A DNA stretch of 64,000 nucleotides, taken from assembly GCF_900890705.1 (NCBI RefSeq), contig NZ_CAAHFH010000002.1, positions 1,550,001-1,614,000 of the forward strand, in the 5' to 3' direction. This DNA is from Pontiella sulfatireligans. Its GTDB lineage: Bacteria > Verrucomicrobiota > Kiritimatiellia > Kiritimatiellales > Pontiellaceae. Position numbers and translations under genes: made by a program. Positions 16,625-26,663 of the stretch are shown here, piece by piece (position 1 is the first letter of the stretch; each line of letters opens with the position of its first letter). The notes beneath the pieces were generated by a model that did not search any database, was not told the origin of the DNA, and saw nothing but the letters and a program-made list of their open reading frames with translations.

Positions 16625-19381
16625 GTGAAACCCGACGCCAGCCACATTAAAAAAATTATTGTTGTATCCAACACCCACTGGGATCGCGAATTCCGCCGAT
16701 CATTCGAAAAAACGAGACACCGGCTGCTGACCATGATGGATACCACGCTCGATATTCTCGAAAACGATCCCGAGTATAAATCGTTCACCATGGATGGTCA
16801 TTCCATCATGCTCGACGACTATCTCGAAATCCGTCCGGAGCGCCGGAAACAGATTGAAAAGTTCATCGCGAACGGCCGCCTGATTGTCGGACCCTACTAC
16901 ACCCTGCCGGAAGAATTTTCCATCGGCCAAGAGGCGCTGGTGCGCAACCTGATGTATGGCCGAAAGACCGTCGAAAGCTATGGAGGGAAATGCGGCACCG
17001 TCGCCTACACCCCGTCGTCGTGGGGACAGGCGGGTCAGCTACCACAGATCTTCGCCGACTTCGGCCTGAAATACATGATGTTCTACCGCGGTGTCTCCCA
17101 CCACGAATGCGACGCGGAATGGATCTGGGAAGCTCCCGACGGCACGCAGGTGACCGCCTCGCGCTTTGCACTCTACTGCCGCTACAACTGGTACTATCAG
17201 GTGCACCGCCCCGTTACCACCGGCCGCAATTTTGAAAAAGATTACCAGTGGGGCGAATTCGACGAAGCGCCGATGCGCCCGGCCGACGGCCTCGCCGGCG
17301 AAGACCTCACCTTCGACCTGCACGACCCCGCCGACCTCTACAACCCGGCACCGCTCAAAGAAGCCGTTGAACGCATGGTTGAAGAGGAAGGCCCGCACTT
17401 CACCACCTCCACCTTCCTTGCCATGCACGGGCACGACATCTCCGTAGCCGTTCCAAACGAATCAAAGGTTATCAAGGATGCGCAGGAGCTCTTTAAAGGT
17501 ACATACGAAATCAGCCACGGAACCCTCGAAGACTTCTGGGCCGAAGCCGAAAAGGAACTCGACCGTTCAACGATGCCGGTGCTCAAAGGCGAGCGCCGCT
17601 CCTACCTCAAAGAAGGAAAGTGGACCTTCCTCTTCCCCGGCACTGTCAGCGCACGCACCTACCTTAAGCAACTCGATTTTGCCGCCACCGAAAAGCTGGT
17701 CTGCCGGGCCGAACCGCTCGCCGCGCTTTCGATGGCCTGCGGTTCAGCCGCGCCCTCGACCTACCTCGACCGCGGCTGGCGCTACCTGCTCGCCTCGCAC
17801 ACCCACGATGCCAACGGCGGCTGTGCCCCCGACGAAGTCTGCAAAGACATGGAATACCGCTATCGCAAGGTCAACGACATTGCCGACATTGTCACCGAAG
17901 ACGCCATTGCACACATCACCAAAAACCTCGATCCCGCCGGCCAGCCCGCCGACGTGATGCAGCTGGCCGTGTTCAACCCGCTGCCGATCGAGCGCGACGC
18001 CATTGTCGCGGTCGATCTCGAAATCCCGCGTAAAAACCAAGCCGCGCACGCCTCGCTTGGCGAAGGCATCGCCACCCAGCCCATCTCGCACGAAGCGTCC
18101 AGCTCATTCGTCGACAGCATCTGGGAGGTGCCGCGCATCCTCGAATCCAACCGCGTCAAATTCCACGCCAAACTCACTAAGCTGCCGGCGCTCGGCTATC
18201 GCGTCTACCCAATCAACCCGCAGCAGGAAGAACTGCGGCTGAACGACTCGCTTGCCACCGGCCCCGATACGCTGGAGAACGAAGCCATCAAGGCGGTTGT
18301 CAACGGCAACGGCACCGTGGATCTCACCTGCAAGGCCACCGGCAAGAGCTACCCGCAAGCCAACTATCTGCGCGACCAGGGCGAAACCGGAAACGCATGG
18401 AAGCATGTTCCGCCAACCTTCGACGCCGTCTTCAACTCGCTAGGCTGCCATGCCCGCATCAGCATCATCGAGAGCGGGCCCGTCAGTTCAACCATTCGCG
18501 CGGAATACGATTTCGAAGTACCGCAGGACTATGCAGACGGCAACAGCCGCTCCTGTACCCTCGCAACCATTCCGGTGAGAATGGACTACACCCTGCAGGC
18601 CGGCTCACCGCTGCTGCAGGTTAAACTGACGCTCGACAACACCGCCAAAGACCACTGGCTGCGCGCCTGCAGCGCAACCGGCCTCGACACCGGCATCTCC
18701 GTTTCCGACGCGCACTTTGATGTGCTGGAACGCCCGATCCCCCTGCCCGACTCGCGCGGCTGGGTCGAACGCGCCTACGGCATGCAGCCGTTGCAAACCT
18801 TCGCCGATGTTTCCGACGGCACCAACGGCCTTGCTGTTTTGCCGAAAGGATTGTTTGAATATGAAGCCATCGACGATCCCCAGCACACACTCGCGCTGAC
18901 CCTATTGCGCGCCTGCCGCATCAAGTTGGCCGTCTCCGAAGAAAAGATGACCGAACTGCCCGATGAAGGCGTCCAGTGTCCCGGCGTCCAGACGTTTGAA
19001 TACGCCCTCTGCCCGCACGCCGGCAACTGGCAGGCCGCTGATCTCGCAACCGTTTCCAGCATCTGGAACACACCGGTTCGCGCCATGCAGATCGGGCGCG
19101 GAAAAGGCAGCCTCCCGCTGGAGCAGAGTTTCATTGCACTCAAAGGCAAGGGAATCAGGATCTCTGCGATTAAACCCGCCGAAGATGCCAACGGCATCAT
19201 CGTCCGCCTCTTCAATACCTCCAAAGAAGAGCAAACCGCCACCCTCCAGCTCGGCAAAGAAACCACCTGTACCAGAGTCGGCATGGATGAATCGGAAGTC
19301 GAAGCGCTTGGAAGTTTCCAAACCTTGGAACTGTCCGTTCCGGCCAAGAAAATTTTATCGGTTAAACTGCTGGCGGATTAA
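16625..19381 (+). CDS. GH38-like alpha-mannosidase homologue lacking the nucleophile Asp
   Basis: 918 residues from a GTG start that follows GGAGA at five bases. It aligns with the MngB-type branch of GH38: SNTHWDREF (H18, D20 zinc ligands), then YTPSSWGQAGQLPQI, and a distal zinc His in LLASHTHDANGGCAPDE. In GH38 enzymes the second block normally reads PDSFG or PDVFG, and its Asp is both nucleophile and zinc ligand; here it is PSSWG (S131 at the Asp position, tcg codon). It may be a non-mannosidase, a binding protein or a changed mechanism. It carries two exact TTCCA-N5-TGGAA palindromes in its last 330 bp. A strong hairpin follows the gene. Confidence 0.85.
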   Translation: MKPDASHIKKIIVVSNTHWDREFRRSFEKTRHRLLTMMDTTLDILENDPEYKSFTMDGHSIMLDDYLEIRPERRKQIEKFIANGRLIVGPYYTLPEEFSIGQEALVRNLMYGRKTVESYGGKCGTVAYTPSSWGQAGQLPQIFADFGLKYMMFYRGVSHHECDAEWIWEAPDGTQVTASRFALYCRYNWYYQVHRPVTTGRNFEKDYQWGEFDEAPMRPADGLAGEDLTFDLHDPADLYNPAPLKEAVERMVEEEGPHFTTSTFLAMHGHDISVAVPNESKVIKDAQELFKGTYEISHGTLEDFWAEAEKELDRSTMPVLKGERRSYLKEGKWTFLFPGTVSARTYLKQLDFAATEKLVCRAEPLAALSMACGSAAPSTYLDRGWRYLLASHTHDANGGCAPDEVCKDMEYRYRKVNDIADIVTEDAIAHITKNLDPAGQPADVMQLAVFNPLPIERDAIVAVDLEIPRKNQAAHASLGEGIATQPISHEASSSFVDSIWEVPRILESNRVKFHAKLTKLPALGYRVYPINPQQEELRLNDSLATGPDTLENEAIKAVVNGNGTVDLTCKATGKSYPQANYLRDQGETGNAWKHVPPTFDAVFNSLGCHARISIIESGPVSSTIRAEYDFEVPQDYADGNSRSCTLATIPVRMDYTLQAGSPLLQVKLTLDNTAKDHWLRACSATGLDTGISVSDAHFDVLERPIPLPDSRGWVERAYGMQPLQTFADVSDGTNGLAVLPKGLFEYEAIDDPQHTLALTLLRACRIKLAVSEEKMTELPDEGVQCPGVQTFEYALCPHAGNWQAADLATVSSIWNTPVRAMQIGRGKGSLPLEQSFIALKGKGIRISAIKPAEDANGIIVRLFNTSKEEQTATLQLGKETTCTRVGMDESEVEALGSFQTLELSVPAKKILSVKLLAD

Positions 19382-19404
19382 CCTCAAACAGTCACTCGAA
19401 GAGT

Positions 19405-19457
19405 AAAAAAGAGGCGGCCCCGAAAGACTCCGATGAAAAATCGACCGGGACTGCCTC
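19405..19457 (-). terminator. Intrinsic terminator between convergent genes
   Basis: GAGGCGGCCCCG (19411-19422) pairs imperfectly (10 of 12) with CGGGACTGCCTC (19446-19457). On the minus strand the stem is followed by six T, so it should end transcription of the lyase-ricin gene; it could also slow the convergent GH38-like transcript. Confidence 0.7.
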
Positions 19458-19469
19458 GGGGATAAACAA

Positions 19470-20814
19470 TCAATTATTAAAGCTCCAGAGCTGACTGTTC
19501 CATCCGTAGTCATCAACAACCAATACGGAATCTGAATCGTCGTACTGCGAGTTGCTGCCCCAGCCGACCGTCAGCAACTTGCCGTTATCGCGGTTTTTAA
19601 TTTTATATTTTCCGCCGCCGGCATCGACCAACTCCCATTCCTGGCACTTCCATGAAGTATTGTTTTCATAGAGAACGACATTGTCATAGTCGTCCCAGCT
19701 GTAGTTGTTACCCCAGAATGCGTGCAGCACTCGTCCATCCGCTTTGTGGACAATGCGGTAATGCCCATCGGTGGCGGCGCGCGCAAATTTCCATTTCTGG
19801 CTACTCCACGTTTTTGAGGTGTAAATTCCGATATCATCCCCGTTGTCCCAGGCACTGTTGGACCCCCACATCGCGAAGAGCACGTGCGGAGTGACCGCAC
19901 TCTTCAGGTAGTAGTATTCATCCGGGTTGACGTAAGCGGGATCCACATCCGCGAAGGTGGTGCCGTTGCGTACTTCATCAATGAATACCTGGATCATACG
20001 AGGAAGGATAGGACGGGCGGTAGATCCCGAACTTATGCTGCAGGCCGATACTTCCATCGCCAACGTAACCGATCTGTCCATTAAAGCGGGACGGATTCGT
20101 GTAGGAATCATCACTGGCTTTTTTGTACCACGCCTCCATAAATGCGTCGCTGTTCTGGTTGAATTTGTATTGAAGGACGATGTCGTACCAAATGCCTTTG
20201 GTCACGGTAAATTCAGCAACGGCATTACCGGAAGCCTTAATGGCACAGCGCAATTGACCGCTGTATGGATAGCTGCCGTTGGCCAAGGTGACATGGGCTG
20301 GAACATCCACGGTGGTCCCTTGATAAAACTGGGTAATGCAGGTGACATGTCCGGTTTCGTAAGAGGTCGGGACCATAAAGCTGAATCCGGTATACTGCAT
20401 GGTTCCCCATGTAATGCGATCTGCATGGGTAATGCCGTAGGTATTTTCCGCCAGCGGCCTGGAACCTTGAAACCAGTATTCAGTGCGCTCTTTCCCGGTT
20501 GAGTTGGGAAAGACGCGAAAACCCATACAATGAGAACCCTGCCGATAGGTCATGGAATCGATCCACGGCCACCAAGCTCCGCCATGGATCTGGTTCTCAT
20601 ATATTTTTCCGTTGTCGATCAGATCCTTTACCTTGGTCGGTTCGTAGATATCCCAACGCCAGTCATCCAGCGCGGCCAGTTCCGCATCCATGGATTGAGT
20701 GACTCCGGCAAAGGCCATGGGCCCCGCACTGAGAGCGACAAGCAGTACCAATGTTTCAGGTCTGAACGTTACTTTCGTTTTTGCATCCTCCGTACTTTTG
20801 GGTTGTTCTTTCAC
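19470..20814 (-). pseudogene. Secreted jelly-roll polysaccharide lyase-ricin lectin fusion, frameshifted
   Basis: Two frames together encode one protein. The first (20814 to about 19980, 278 codons) has a signal peptide and a jelly-roll domain like heparin-lyase-type lyases (YEPTKVKDLIDNGKIYENQI, WYDIVLQYKFN, LQHKFGIYR). The second (to 19470) continues with VFIDEVRNGTTFADV, the expected last strand, then a ricin-type lectin with three QxW-like repeats (SQKWKF, CQEWEL, SQLWSF). The frame changes near 19985-20005; removing one base in CCAGGT would restore it. It could be a true frameshift, a sequencing error or, less likely, programmed shifting. It lies last in the operon headed by the amber-carrying symporter. 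Confidence 0.75.
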
Positions 20815-20862
20815 TCAGTTCGGAGATCTCCGAACCGACATTAGATCTTTTCAACTGATACG

Positions 20863-22410
20863 CTACGCCTCCACCCTGTATTCCCTGCGCAGCCGTTTCA
20901 GCTCCGCTTTCATTTTTCGCACCGTTTTCGCATATTCCGGGTTGGCGTATTCGCTCTTCAGTTCGTGTGGATCCTTTTCAAGATCATAGAGTTCCCACTC
21001 GTCCACATCATTAAAATGGATCAGCTTATACCGATCGGTTCGCACCCCGTAGTGCGGCTGTACATGGTGGATCGACTTTGCAATCTGATGGTACTGATAG
21101 TAGATCGATGTGCGCCATTTTTTCGGGGATTCCCCCTTCAGCAGCGGCACAAGACTTTGCCCCTGCATATCGCCGGGCTCGGGAACCCCTGCAATATCCA
21201 GGAACGTCTGAGCCATATCCAGGTTCTGGACCATGGCCTCTGAGTTCGATCCGGCCGGCGTCTGCCCCGGCCAATACCCCAGCAGCGGTGTCCGAACCGA
21301 TTCTTCATACATGAAGCGCTTATCGAACCAGCCATGCTCTCCGAGATAGAACGATTGGTCGGACGAATACATGACTACGGTATTTTCAGCCAGACCACTC
21401 TCTTCCAGAAAGTCCAGTACACGGCCCACATTGTCATCCACCGAAGAGATACAGCGCATGTAATCCTTCACATACCGCTGATATTTCCAGCGAATCAGAT
21501 CTCGGCCGTCTGGGTTCGCTTCACGGAACGCCTTGTTCTTCGGTTGGTATGCCGCATCCCACGCGTTGCGCTGCCCGGGATTCGTGCGCATATAAATCTC
21601 TTTCCAGCGCTTGCATTCACGCGACTCAGGATCATCATTCGGCGGCGTTGAATCGTGCAGCTTAAGATCGGTCAGATCCATCGAACTTTTAATCATCATG
21701 TCCTGCGTATGGGCAGGGCTGCCGCGCCCTTCGTAGTCGTCAAACAATGTCGGCGGTTCCGGGAAATCCACATCATCGTAAAGCGAAAGCTTGTTCGCGG
21801 GAGGCGACCATTCGCGGTGAGGTGCTTTGTGCTGAAGCATCATCATAAACGGTTTATCCGGATCCCGTTCGTTTTTAATCCAATCGAGCCCTTTATCGGT
21901 AATAAGATCAGTCACGTAACCGGTTTCCTGATGCGTGCCCTTCTCCGTAATAAAGTCCGGATTATAGTAGTGACCCTGTCCCGGCAGAATTTCCCAGTTA
22001 TTGAACCCCTGCGGCTCCGACTTCAGATGCCACTTGCCGATCACCACGGTTTCATAGCCCGCCTTCTGCAACAGCTTCGGAAAGGTCTGCTGATCTCCGT
22101 TGAACCGATTGCCATTGGCCTTGAATCCGTTGATATGACTGTGCTTACCCGTCAGTATCACCGCTCGGCACGGCCCGCAGATAGAATTTGTGACAAAGCT
22201 GTTTTGAAACACCGTTCCTTTCTGCGCAATTCGGTCGATGTTCGGGGTTTTAGCAATCCGGGTAATGTGCGACTCACCGTAGGCACTGATCGCGTTGTGC
22301 GAATGATCATCACAGTAAATCCAAAGAATGTTAGGACGCTTCGCACTTTTTCCAAGGGCTGGAAGTGCGGCGGCTACGGCAGAGGTGGCAAGAAAACTTC
22401 GTCGATTCAT
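20863..22410 (-). CDS. Sulfatase, S1 family (GlcNAc-6-O-sulfatase-like), Tat-type leader
   Basis: 515 residues. The leader MNRRSFLATSAVAAALPALG has the twin-arginine RRSFL motif. The metal-binding CDDHSHN follows, then the formylglycine motif C78-G-P-C-R in NSICGPCRAVILTGKHSH. The second Cys inside the motif is less usual. The block resembles S1_11-type N-acetylglucosamine-6-sulfatases as I remember them. Its start overlaps the stop of the upstream GH38 gene by 4 bp (ATGA), so translation is coupled; desulfation and mannosidase steps probably act on the same glycan. Full length. Confidence 0.93.
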   Translation of the reverse strand: MNRRSFLATSAVAAALPALGKSAKRPNILWIYCDDHSHNAISAYGESHITRIAKTPNIDRIAQKGTVFQNSFVTNSICGPCRAVILTGKHSHINGFKANGNRFNGDQQTFPKLLQKAGYETVVIGKWHLKSEPQGFNNWEILPGQGHYYNPDFITEKGTHQETGYVTDLITDKGLDWIKNERDPDKPFMMMLQHKAPHREWSPPANKLSLYDDVDFPEPPTLFDDYEGRGSPAHTQDMMIKSSMDLTDLKLHDSTPPNDDPESRECKRWKEIYMRTNPGQRNAWDAAYQPKNKAFREANPDGRDLIRWKYQRYVKDYMRCISSVDDNVGRVLDFLEESGLAENTVVMYSSDQSFYLGEHGWFDKRFMYEESVRTPLLGYWPGQTPAGSNSEAMVQNLDMAQTFLDIAGVPEPGDMQGQSLVPLLKGESPKKWRTSIYYQYHQIAKSIHHVQPHYGVRTDRYKLIHFNDVDEWELYDLEKDPHELKSEYANPEYAKTVRKMKAELKRLRREYRVEA

Positions 22411-25400
22411 GACAGTTCCTTTGATTCAACCAGCTTAAAGGTTCGAATTTCAAACGGCTTGAAGTCCAGACTCACGGAGCCGCTGCCCCGCTCCCCCTCC
22501 TCCGTCCATTCCAGCAGATTGGTTTCGACCAGATGCAGCCCGTCAGCCAGCTGCAGTTTGACGGCATCGCCCATACCTGCGGTCTCAGCGAGACGCAGAA
22601 TTCGGCAATCATCCTTTTCACCCCGCTTCAACGAACCGATTTCAACCGTTTCAGACTCCAGCGTAACCGGCAGTTCCAATGATTGGAAACGGCCGTCGAA
22701 CCGGACAGGCGGCACGTTTAGCTGCGTGGACTGGCTGCGGACATCCGATTCCTGTACCCGCCCGTCATGCGGCAGCAGGCTGTAGGTGAAACCATGCCGA
22801 CCCTGATCGGCATCGGGATCCGGACTCGTAGGCGAACGCAGCAGGTTGAGATCAAGCACGTTGCCGCGCACTTTCATGCCATACTTACAATCATTCATAA
22901 GTGCCACACCCCAGCGCTGGTCGGAAAGATCGGCATATTTGTGCGCACAGACCTCAAAGCGGGCGGCATCCCAGCTGGTATTGGTGTGGGTCGGGCGTTC
23001 CACCGAACCATACTGAATGTCGAACGTCGCCTTATCGGTGACGACATTGACCGGAAAAGCCACACGAAGCATGCGGTGTTTTTCATGCCAGTCCACCTCA
23101 GTCTCAAAATCGAGCCGCTTGCTGTCGGTCGCCAGCACAACACGCTGGCGCATGGTCGAATTCCCGGTGACATATGAAAAGGCAAGCGACTGGCGTACGA
23201 TGCCCTTCACTCCAAATTCAACTCCGGAGCTTTCCGGGTGTTCAAGAACCTGATCCTGATAATAAAAATCGATATCCCACGCATCCCAGTTGGCGGGACG
23301 ATCTTCATAGATCGTAAGCACATTGCCCTCACCGGCTAGGATTTCGCGGTTACACGCTTTATCGAATCCCGAAATCAGACGGCCCTGTTCGTTGAACTCG
23401 TAGCGAACGAGATCATTTTCCAGCACGAGCGAACTTTCCAGAGACTGCATCTCCACATCGCACCGTTCAAGCACTGCTACATCCTGCGGTTCGAGATGAA
23501 CCAGCACATAGGAACCGTCCTGCTCGCATTGAACGGGAAGCGGTTCTCCGGGAACCGGTTTTGCACCTTTCCAATCTGCAGGAAGTTTAACGGGCCGGGC
23601 ATAGGGATAAGCGGTCGTATTGACCAGCGTAATGACATCGTCATTGCTTTTACACAGTCGTTGTTCGGCATCACCAATCAGAGAATCACACGCCGCGAGC
23701 GCCTCGGCATGCTCGGCTTCGGTGGTTTGATATACGCAATGAATGGATGAGCCGGGAATGATGTCGTGAAACTGATTGATCAACAGGATTTTCCAAAGAC
23801 GGTCGAGCTCGGCGCGGGGATAATCACCGGCGGGCAGCAGACTCCAGACATATTCCACCAACCGCAGCCGTATTTCCAGCATCCGGTTATTTCGCTTGGT
23901 TCTCGACTGCGTGGTCAGCGTTCCGCGGTGCAGTTCCAGATAGAGCTCCCCCTGCCACAGCGGGAGTTCGGCCGTGTGAGGGGCGATGCGTTCAAAATAT
24001 TCATCCGCACGGCCGAACCTGAATTTCGGCGCCCCTTCAAGGCTGGCCATGCGCCGGCCGCGCTCAAGGGCATCCTCGCGCGGACCACCGCCGCCATCGC
24101 CCATGCCAAACAGACACATGGCTTCGCCGAGCACATCCTTCTCCTTGAAGTTGTGCTCAATCTTCACCATGCCTCCGGGCAGTACGTCGCTGTTGTAGGT
24201 GTCTTCCGGCGGAAAATGGGTCAGGATTTCGGTTCCGTCAATCCCCCTCCATCGGAACGTGGTATAGGGAAAACGGTTGAACTGGTTCCATGAAATTTTC
24301 TGCGTCAGAAAATAGTCCACCCCTGCGCGTTTCATGATCTGCGGCATGCTGGCGGAATAGCCGAACACATCGGGAATCCACAGGTTTTTCACATCGACGC
24401 CAAACTCGTCCATGAAAAAGTTTTTGCCGTGCACAAACTGGCGAACCATCGATTCGCCGCTGATCAGATTGCAGTCGGCCTCCACCCACATCGCACCCTG
24501 CAACTCCCACGAACCGGATGCAACGGCCTGCCGGATCTCTTCGTAAAGCTCCGGATAATGGTCTTTCACAAACTGGTAGTGCTGCGGTTGGCTGGCGCCA
24601 AAGACATAGTCGGGATAGCGTTCGATGAGCCGCAGCTGGCTCGAAAACGTACGTGCGGCCTTGCGGATGCTTTCGCGCACCGGCCAAAGCCAGGCCGTAT
24701 CAATATGCGCATGCCCCACACCGCAGATGCTCAACGCGCTGGCGTTAGCGGGGGATTCCATCAGCGGCTTCAATATTTCACGCGCCAAAGCAACGTGTTT
24801 ATGCCCATCACCGAAAGCATCAATGGCCTGCCCCAGTGCCTTGAGGATGCGTACACGCCGCAAAGTTTCCGCAGGAAGCACCTGCATCAAATCCAGCAAC
24901 ATGGTCATATCGTGCCAAAGTGCAATGCACTCCGGATCGAGGATCGCCATACGCAGCTTTTTGACGGTTCCCGTGTGGGAGCTGAAACGGCTGTCATCGG
25001 TGCGTTCGCACTCTTCGCGCGATGGCCATAATCCCATGATCCCGTTGCAGGCCCCCTCCAGCCACGCCTCGACCGGCTCTCCGCCTTTCGCCTTCGGCAG
25101 CCATGAAACCAGATCGCGGGAATAGCGGTTGGGCGTCATGACGCTGCCGTTGGTGATGCCGCTGAGCGGCCTGCCGGAGGAATCGAACACCAGCCCTTCG
25201 GAATCGATGTCCAGCCACAGGAAAACCTCTTCCCCCGCCCAGCCGGACGGAACCTCGGCGATGAGTTTAAACCATGCACTCTGCCAAGTGGCGCCCCACA
25301 CCGTGCCCTCTGCAACCGGAGCGTAGGAACCGGATTCCCGGTCCTTGAACGGCACCGGATCGCCACAGTTCCAGATCTCTGCACACAAAGGTATTTCCGC

Positions 25401-25490
25401 CTTAATGCGCATTTCGCCCAACCGCTCCAGAAACTGCCCGATTCGGGTGATGGAAAGAGTTTCGTATGTATCTTGTTTTCCGCTAAACAT
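22407..25490 (-). CDS. GH38 alpha-mannosidase
   Basis: 1027 residues from ATG 25490, after AAGAAGGA. An N-terminal beta domain precedes the catalytic region: GVGHAHIDTAWLWPVRE (zinc His and Asp), WIPDVFGYSASMPQI (nucleophile Asp near residue 374), and a zinc His in LINQFHDIIPGSS. All expected catalytic residues are present, in contrast to the GH38-like protein at 16.6-19.4 kb. It hydrolyses alpha-mannosides. No signal peptide is seen, so it is probably cytoplasmic and acts on imported oligosaccharides. It overlaps the sulfatase downstream by 4 bp. One exact TTCCA-N5-TGGAA palindrome is near its 3' end. Confidence 0.95.
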   Translation of the reverse strand: MFSGKQDTYETLSITRIGQFLERLGEMRIKAEIPLCAEIWNCGDPVPFKDRESGSYAPVAEGTVWGATWQSAWFKLIAEVPSGWAGEEVFLWLDIDSEGLVFDSSGRPLSGITNGSVMTPNRYSRDLVSWLPKAKGGEPVEAWLEGACNGIMGLWPSREECERTDDSRFSSHTGTVKKLRMAILDPECIALWHDMTMLLDLMQVLPAETLRRVRILKALGQAIDAFGDGHKHVALAREILKPLMESPANASALSICGVGHAHIDTAWLWPVRESIRKAARTFSSQLRLIERYPDYVFGASQPQHYQFVKDHYPELYEEIRQAVASGSWELQGAMWVEADCNLISGESMVRQFVHGKNFFMDEFGVDVKNLWIPDVFGYSASMPQIMKRAGVDYFLTQKISWNQFNRFPYTTFRWRGIDGTEILTHFPPEDTYNSDVLPGGMVKIEHNFKEKDVLGEAMCLFGMGDGGGGPREDALERGRRMASLEGAPKFRFGRADEYFERIAPHTAELPLWQGELYLELHRGTLTTQSRTKRNNRMLEIRLRLVEYVWSLLPAGDYPRAELDRLWKILLINQFHDIIPGSSIHCVYQTTEAEHAEALAACDSLIGDAEQRLCKSNDDVITLVNTTAYPYARPVKLPADWKGAKPVPGEPLPVQCEQDGSYVLVHLEPQDVAVLERCDVEMQSLESSLVLENDLVRYEFNEQGRLISGFDKACNREILAGEGNVLTIYEDRPANWDAWDIDFYYQDQVLEHPESSGVEFGVKGIVRQSLAFSYVTGNSTMRQRVVLATDSKRLDFETEVDWHEKHRMLRVAFPVNVVTDKATFDIQYGSVERPTHTNTSWDAARFEVCAHKYADLSDQRWGVALMNDCKYGMKVRGNVLDLNLLRSPTSPDPDADQGRHGFTYSLLPHDGRVQESDVRSQSTQLNVPPVRFDGRFQSLELPVTLESETVEIGSLKRGEKDDCRILRLAETAGMGDAVKLQLADGLHLVETNLLEWTEEGERGSGSVSLDFKPFEIRTFKLVESKELS

Positions 25491-25582
25491 AAATTCCTTC
25501 TTTAACCCCCATAATCCGGGGTGTGACTTCAAGCTATGCTTCCCAGCTTTGACCTGTCAAACAACATGGCCCATTCATCAAT

Positions 25583-25597
25583 TCAACCGCTTAAACT
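25583..25597. promoter_or_regulatory. Weak LacI-type operator candidate upstream of GH38
   Basis: TTCAACCGCTTAAAC resembles the reverse of the 14-mer (TTTACNCGCTTAAA) with several mismatches. It is 93 bp before the GH38 start. Listed because of its position; on sequence alone it is marginal. Confidence 0.3.
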
Positions 25598-25636
25598 AGG
25601 TATCAACCTGCTTCCTCCCACTCGGTTTCACGCAAT

Positions 25637-26632
25637 TCAGCGCATCGCTTCGAGATAGGCGCGAACGTTGGCCGGGTGGGCACCGGGGCCGAATTCGCAC
25701 TGGGTAATCAGTCCACCGTCGGCATAGAGCTTTGCCTTCATCTCTTCTGATTTGGCAACTACATCATCGGGCGTGCCGGTGGCCAGCGCGTGCTGGCGGT
25801 CCATTTCGCCCCAGAACGTGATTTGCCCGGCGAAGGGAGCGAGGTTGTCGAGTCCCATGCACCAGATTTGCGAGTTGATGGCATCGAGGCCGATTTCAAT
25901 CAGATCGGGATAGATACTGAGAATGTTGCCGTCGGAGTGCATGAACACTTTTTTGCCGTGGGCATGAGCCATATCGATGTACGCTTTGTAGAGCGGTTTA
26001 AAAAACTCCCGCCACATGTCCGGATTAATCAACAGGTTGTTCTGCGTACCCCAGTCATCCATGATAAAGATCGCATCCACATCCGTTTGGGCCCACGCTT
26101 CGGTCAGCTCAATATGGAACGCATGCATTTCGCGAATGAATTCATGCAGCCCGTCTTCCTCGAGCGCCAGATCGATCAGCAGGTTTTCAGTGCCGCGGAT
26201 AAACTGCAGCCGCTCAAACGGGCGGGCGACAATCGGTCTGAGAACAAAACGTTCCTCGCGGTGACAGAACGCATTGATCTGTTCGGTATCAATGGCCAGC
26301 AGTTCACGTGGAATATGAACGCGGGAGGTATCGCTCCAGTCTTCAACAATCGGCTGTTTTACTTCACCGATGATCCCGTCCGCTTTGTTTTCAAAAATGC
26401 AGTTCCATTCATCGATAAAGGTGCCGATCCGGTGGGCATCGCCCTCGGTTTCCGGTGCGGGGCCCGCCAGCAGGTCCGGTGCGCAGACCAGGTCGCAGGG
26501 AAAGTCACTGAGAATTTCTTCCGGTTTCCCGGGAAAGTTCAGTTCAGCCCACGGCAGAAGCCAGGTCTGGCGCGGAATCCGCCCGGTGTGTTCAAAGTTC
26601 AACGTTGCGGTAACAAGCTCTCTCGAGGTCAT
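25637..26632 (-). CDS. Uroporphyrinogen-decarboxylase-superfamily protein (methyltransferase-like)
   Basis: 331 residues from ATG 26632, which follows GAAAGGAA. The start MTSRELVTATLNFEHTGRIP and the block VFMHSDGNILSIYPDLIEIG are typical of the UroD/MtaA superfamily. At the zinc site of MtaA-type methyltransferases (HxC) it has HSD. True HemE heme-synthesis function is unlikely in this context. It lies 31 bp downstream of an SSS symporter, the same pairing seen at 42 kb. Such proteins transfer methyl groups from or to corrinoid or thiol partners, but no corrinoid protein is visible here. Function in glycan use is unknown. Confidence 0.8.
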   Translation of the reverse strand: MTSRELVTATLNFEHTGRIPRQTWLLPWAELNFPGKPEEILSDFPCDLVCAPDLLAGPAPETEGDAHRIGTFIDEWNCIFENKADGIIGEVKQPIVEDWSDTSRVHIPRELLAIDTEQINAFCHREERFVLRPIVARPFERLQFIRGTENLLIDLALEEDGLHEFIREMHAFHIELTEAWAQTDVDAIFIMDDWGTQNNLLINPDMWREFFKPLYKAYIDMAHAHGKKVFMHSDGNILSIYPDLIEIGLDAINSQIWCMGLDNLAPFAGQITFWGEMDRQHALATGTPDDVVAKSEEMKAKLYADGGLITQCEFGPGAHPANVRAYLEAMR

Positions 26633-26663
26633 TCTGTTGGTTCCTTTCAAAATATGAATCTCT

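Noticed and set aside
25637..26632. hemE (heme biosynthesis uroporphyrinogen decarboxylase)
   Set aside because: Context is glycan use, the zinc-site region looks methyltransferase-like, and a second distant homologue exists; heme genes are absent nearby.
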